Of a stretch of 64,000 nucleotides of DNA, positions 61,440-64,000 are shown piece after piece. The translations under genes and the position numbers were made by a program. Under the pieces are notes generated by a model, which was given only the letters and a program-made list of their open reading frames with translations, did not search any database and was not told the DNA's origin. This DNA comes from Coriaria nepalensis (lineage: Eukaryota > Streptophyta > Magnoliopsida > Cucurbitales > Coriariaceae). Positions within the stretch are counted from its first letter, which is position 1, and each line of letters begins with the position of its first letter. The stretch covers positions 565,501 to 629,500 of the forward strand of contig CP114496.1 of the NCBI GenBank assembly GCA_027186245.1, written 5' to 3'.

Positions 61440-64000
61440 AAATAAAAATTAAGCACATTAAATATCCCCCAAACTGAAGATTTGCTAGTCATTGAGCAAA
61501 AGAAAAAAATAACAAAAATGAATTAATTGATATTTTACAAAAGTGCCTCATAGATTGTACAAAGATATTGATTCAAGAAAAAGTCTAAGACATTGAAAAT
61601 TTTTGAAACTAATTCAAGAGCATGATGCTTAAGTTTACCAAAAACTTTTGAGAGTATGTGTGAAATCAATCTCAACTCACCAGCATGGTAACTCATATTT
61701 CTGATGTCTATAAGAGATAAATTATCGAACTTTATATACCAAATTTTCAAATCAAATCTCCACTAATATAGAACTAATACACTATCAAAGATCAAAATAT
61801 CATTTTATAAGCTTGTAATGTAAGGCTAATCACCATCATTTCTTTATTTTTTCTTTTTTTCTTATTTCTGACATCAACACTCTTAATTCATATACTTGAT
61901 AGCGTCAGTAAGTCAAACCTATATTCAAAATCTTGATATGGATTGTCAAGAGTCTTTGAGGTTTTTCCTACCAACCAACTACACATTCGATAGTAACTCA
62001 AGCGTCTTGAAGGGGTTTGCATTACCAACCAATTTCTACCTTTCTTTTCTTTTCTCTTTTTTTTTTTCAACTTCTCAACCCCTTTTTTTCTTTCAATCTC
62101 TTATTAAATAATCTATACAACTAAGATTCTTTGGAAAATGAATGATAAATATTTATAAGCTAAAAAAGTTATGGATTTTCTTATTGTTCAAAGAAGAAAA
62201 ATCTTCTATATCATTAATGCTCAAAATGGGTGACTAGAAAAACATATTATGATAAAGGATTAGCCTGAAAGGCTCAAGTATCCAAAGATGGTTTAAATCA
62301 TTTCTCTAATAATATATTTTCTAAGATTTTGCCTCAAGAGATAATAAAAAAGGGTTTTAAAGTTCAATGAGATTCTAAAAAATGATCAAATTCCCATAAA
62401 TATAATTTGAGTAATCAAAGCAACATATTGATCATGATAAATGTACAAGTATTCAAAAGAATTCAAGCAAACAGAAGCTAACACAATAATCATGCCTCAA
62501 ACAAGTCAAAACTTAGCATTTTCCAAAAATCAAAATCAATTATAACCAGGTGATATCATCAGCTTGTGATCATCAACCAATAAATATTGTTTCTTTCTTT
62601 CTTAAACTCCCTACCCCGAAACTGAAATCAAACATTATCCTCAATGTTAAAAAATAAAGAAGAGATGAAAAATAAGAAATAAACGTTTAGTGAAACTTCT
62701 TGAAACTGCTTCGAAAAAAAAGGCAAAGAGGACGTTTAGACTAGGGATGGTAGGTGAGGTGGCATGAAATTACCAGTGTTGTAATACTTGCTTCTCATGT
62801 TTGCTCAAGCCACAATAGTAAATTTTCTACATTTTTTTACTTTACTTTTAAGAAACACAAACAAACAAAATTTAAAACAAAGTCTGAAAATAGAAAAAAC
62901 TCAAAAATATAAAAACATAAAAACATAAAAATAAATGAAATGAAAGGGAAAAAAATTTGGATTGCCTCCCAAAAAGTGCTTGTCATTAGCTTATCTATGC
63001 TCTTCTTCTCAAAGAGGGTTGGAAAGATGGTGAGAGTTTCCAAATAAGTAGTTCAATGGTGGGTTCAGAACTTAAAGTCGCTTCTCCCCTTCATGGCTAC
63101 TAGAATGCTTTGGTGGAGATGTGCTCGTTCTCAACTTTTTGGTTTTCAACCTTTTCTTAAGTAGATAAGGCGTGTTAGTTTCCAAGAAGTGTGCATATTC
63201 ACTTATCATTTTGTCCTCTAATTGGATGGTTTTAGGTTGTATGAGGCTTGCTTCAAGTCCCTAACATTATTCCCTTTGAAGGTCTTGGCTACATGCTCAT
63301 CAATTACATCAATGTTGAAACATGTGTTGATTATGAAAGGGTATTTTACTGCTTCGAATACGTTAAACACCACATGTTCATCTTGCACTTTAAGGATGAC
63401 TTTTCCTTCTTAAACATCGATTAGAGTTTTTCCTGTGGTTAGTAATGGCCGACCTAGAATGAGTGGAATATCTCGGTTTTCCTCCATATTTAACACAACA
63501 AAATCTGCAGGAAAAATAAACTTATCAACCTTAATAAAGACATCCTTAATTATGCATCTCAGGTACTTAATGGATCTATCTACCATTTGGAGGGATATTG
63601 TTGTTGGCTTCACCTCCCCCAATCTAAGTTTTCTATAAATAGAAAACGATATTACGTTATTGCTTGCTCCAAAATCACATAAAACTTTATCAAAATAAAA
63701 ATTGCCAATAGTATAAAAAATAGTAAAACTCCTTAAATCCCTTAATTTAGGCGGTAATTTCTTTTGAAGTCAAGCACTTCATTCCTTAGTAAGTATCACC
63801 GTCTCGTGTTCTCCAAATTTCCTTTCGTGAGCAAGAATCTCCATTAAAAATTTTGCGCTTCAGCATATCAAGAAAAGGAAGATTAATATATAAACTAATA
63901 AAAATATCAACAAATTTTGAAAACTGCTTATCAAATGCTTATAAATATTCAATCCAATCGAAAAAAAAAAGAACATGAGAATCAATTTAGAGTCATTAAG
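61440..64000 (-). mobile_element. Decayed Ty3/gypsy element, running off the right edge
   Basis: The minus strand carries gag-protease remnants at the right edge (see 63300-63860). The region further left resembles the long 3' non-coding part of such elements, including AAGCACTTTTTGGGAGGCAA (minus strand, near 62960-62980), similar to the GCTTGTTGGGAGGCAACCC found after the pol of Athila/Tat-like gypsy elements. Reverse transcriptase and integrase seem to be missing. The left boundary is approximate and no LTR was defined. Confidence 0.55.
63300..63860 (-). pseudogene. Ty3/gypsy aspartic protease remnant
   Basis: On the minus strand the order is MEILAHERKFGEHETVILTKE, a stop, LPPKLRDLRSFTIFYTIG, then DFGASNNVISFSIYRK (protease active site, usually DLGAS) and LGEVKPTTISLQMVDRSIKY, KVDKFIFPADFVVLNMEENR, DIPLILGRPLLTTGKTLIDV, and a tail VILKVQDEHVVFNVFEAVKY. 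This matches the protease region of plant gypsy polyproteins. Stops and a small frameshift break it. Confidence 0.88.

Overview
This window is nuclear DNA from a flowering plant, most likely a core eudicot. The genes have many short exons separated by AT-rich introns, the spacers are strongly AT-rich, plant LTR retrotransposons and hAT elements are abundant, and several proteins are plant-specific (Dof factor, SRO protein, DUF1645 protein, plastid DXR, kinesin-light-chain-related protein). The species cannot be named from the sequence alone. No bacterial, organellar, CRISPR or rRNA/tRNA features were seen.

Layout. 1-7.6 kb: a decayed Ty3/gypsy element split by a nested, nearly full-length but broken Ty1/copia element. 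8.0-9.3 kb (+): mitochondrial Fe-S scaffold gene (ISU type, 3 exons). 11.3-17.6 kb (+): PANK2-type pantothenate kinase fused to a DUF89 phosphatase domain, 22 coding exons, with a solo LTR in intron 14. 18.1-19.4 kb (-): Dof transcription factor with a tiny first exon. 19.4-29.7 kb: gene-poor, holding a ~0.9 kb foldback element, a decayed gene with Ulp1-protease-like remnants and an unusual tandem array of a 75-nt exon. 29.75-31.4 kb (+): SRO (PARP-like/RST) gene with a duplicated terminal exon. 32.4-35.7 kb: a dead hAT transposon with recognisable ends. 35.9-36.9 kb (+): DUF1645 gene. 39.5-42.0 kb (-): Ty1/copia fragment split by a 749-bp solo LTR. 42.8-46.8 kb (-): DXR of the plastid MEP pathway (12 exons). 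48.8-52.6 kb (-): PEX14 peroxisomal docking protein (12 exons). 53.1-55.5 kb (+): PPR pseudogene carrying a ~305-bp TRIM-like element. 56.7-59.0 kb (-): kinesin-light-chain-related TPR protein. 59.5-64 kb: AT-rich spacer leading into a decayed Ty3/gypsy element that runs off the right edge.

The intact genes are ordinary single-copy-looking housekeeping or regulatory genes and do not form a pathway together. From memory, however, five of them (SRO5, a DUF1645 gene, DXR, PEX14, Dof5.6/HCA2) have Arabidopsis counterparts numbered At5g62520 to At5g62940. The block is therefore probably an ancient conserved neighbourhood expanded by transposons. Exon borders were inferred by eye from splice consensus, reading-frame continuity and remembered family sequence. 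Every multi-exon model given sums to a whole number of codons. I found no convincing new biological system. The most interesting items are the repeated symmetric exon at 26.7-27.4 kb, the foldback element, several precise LTR/TRIM insertions with target duplications, two GC-AG introns, and the duplicated last exon of the SRO gene.
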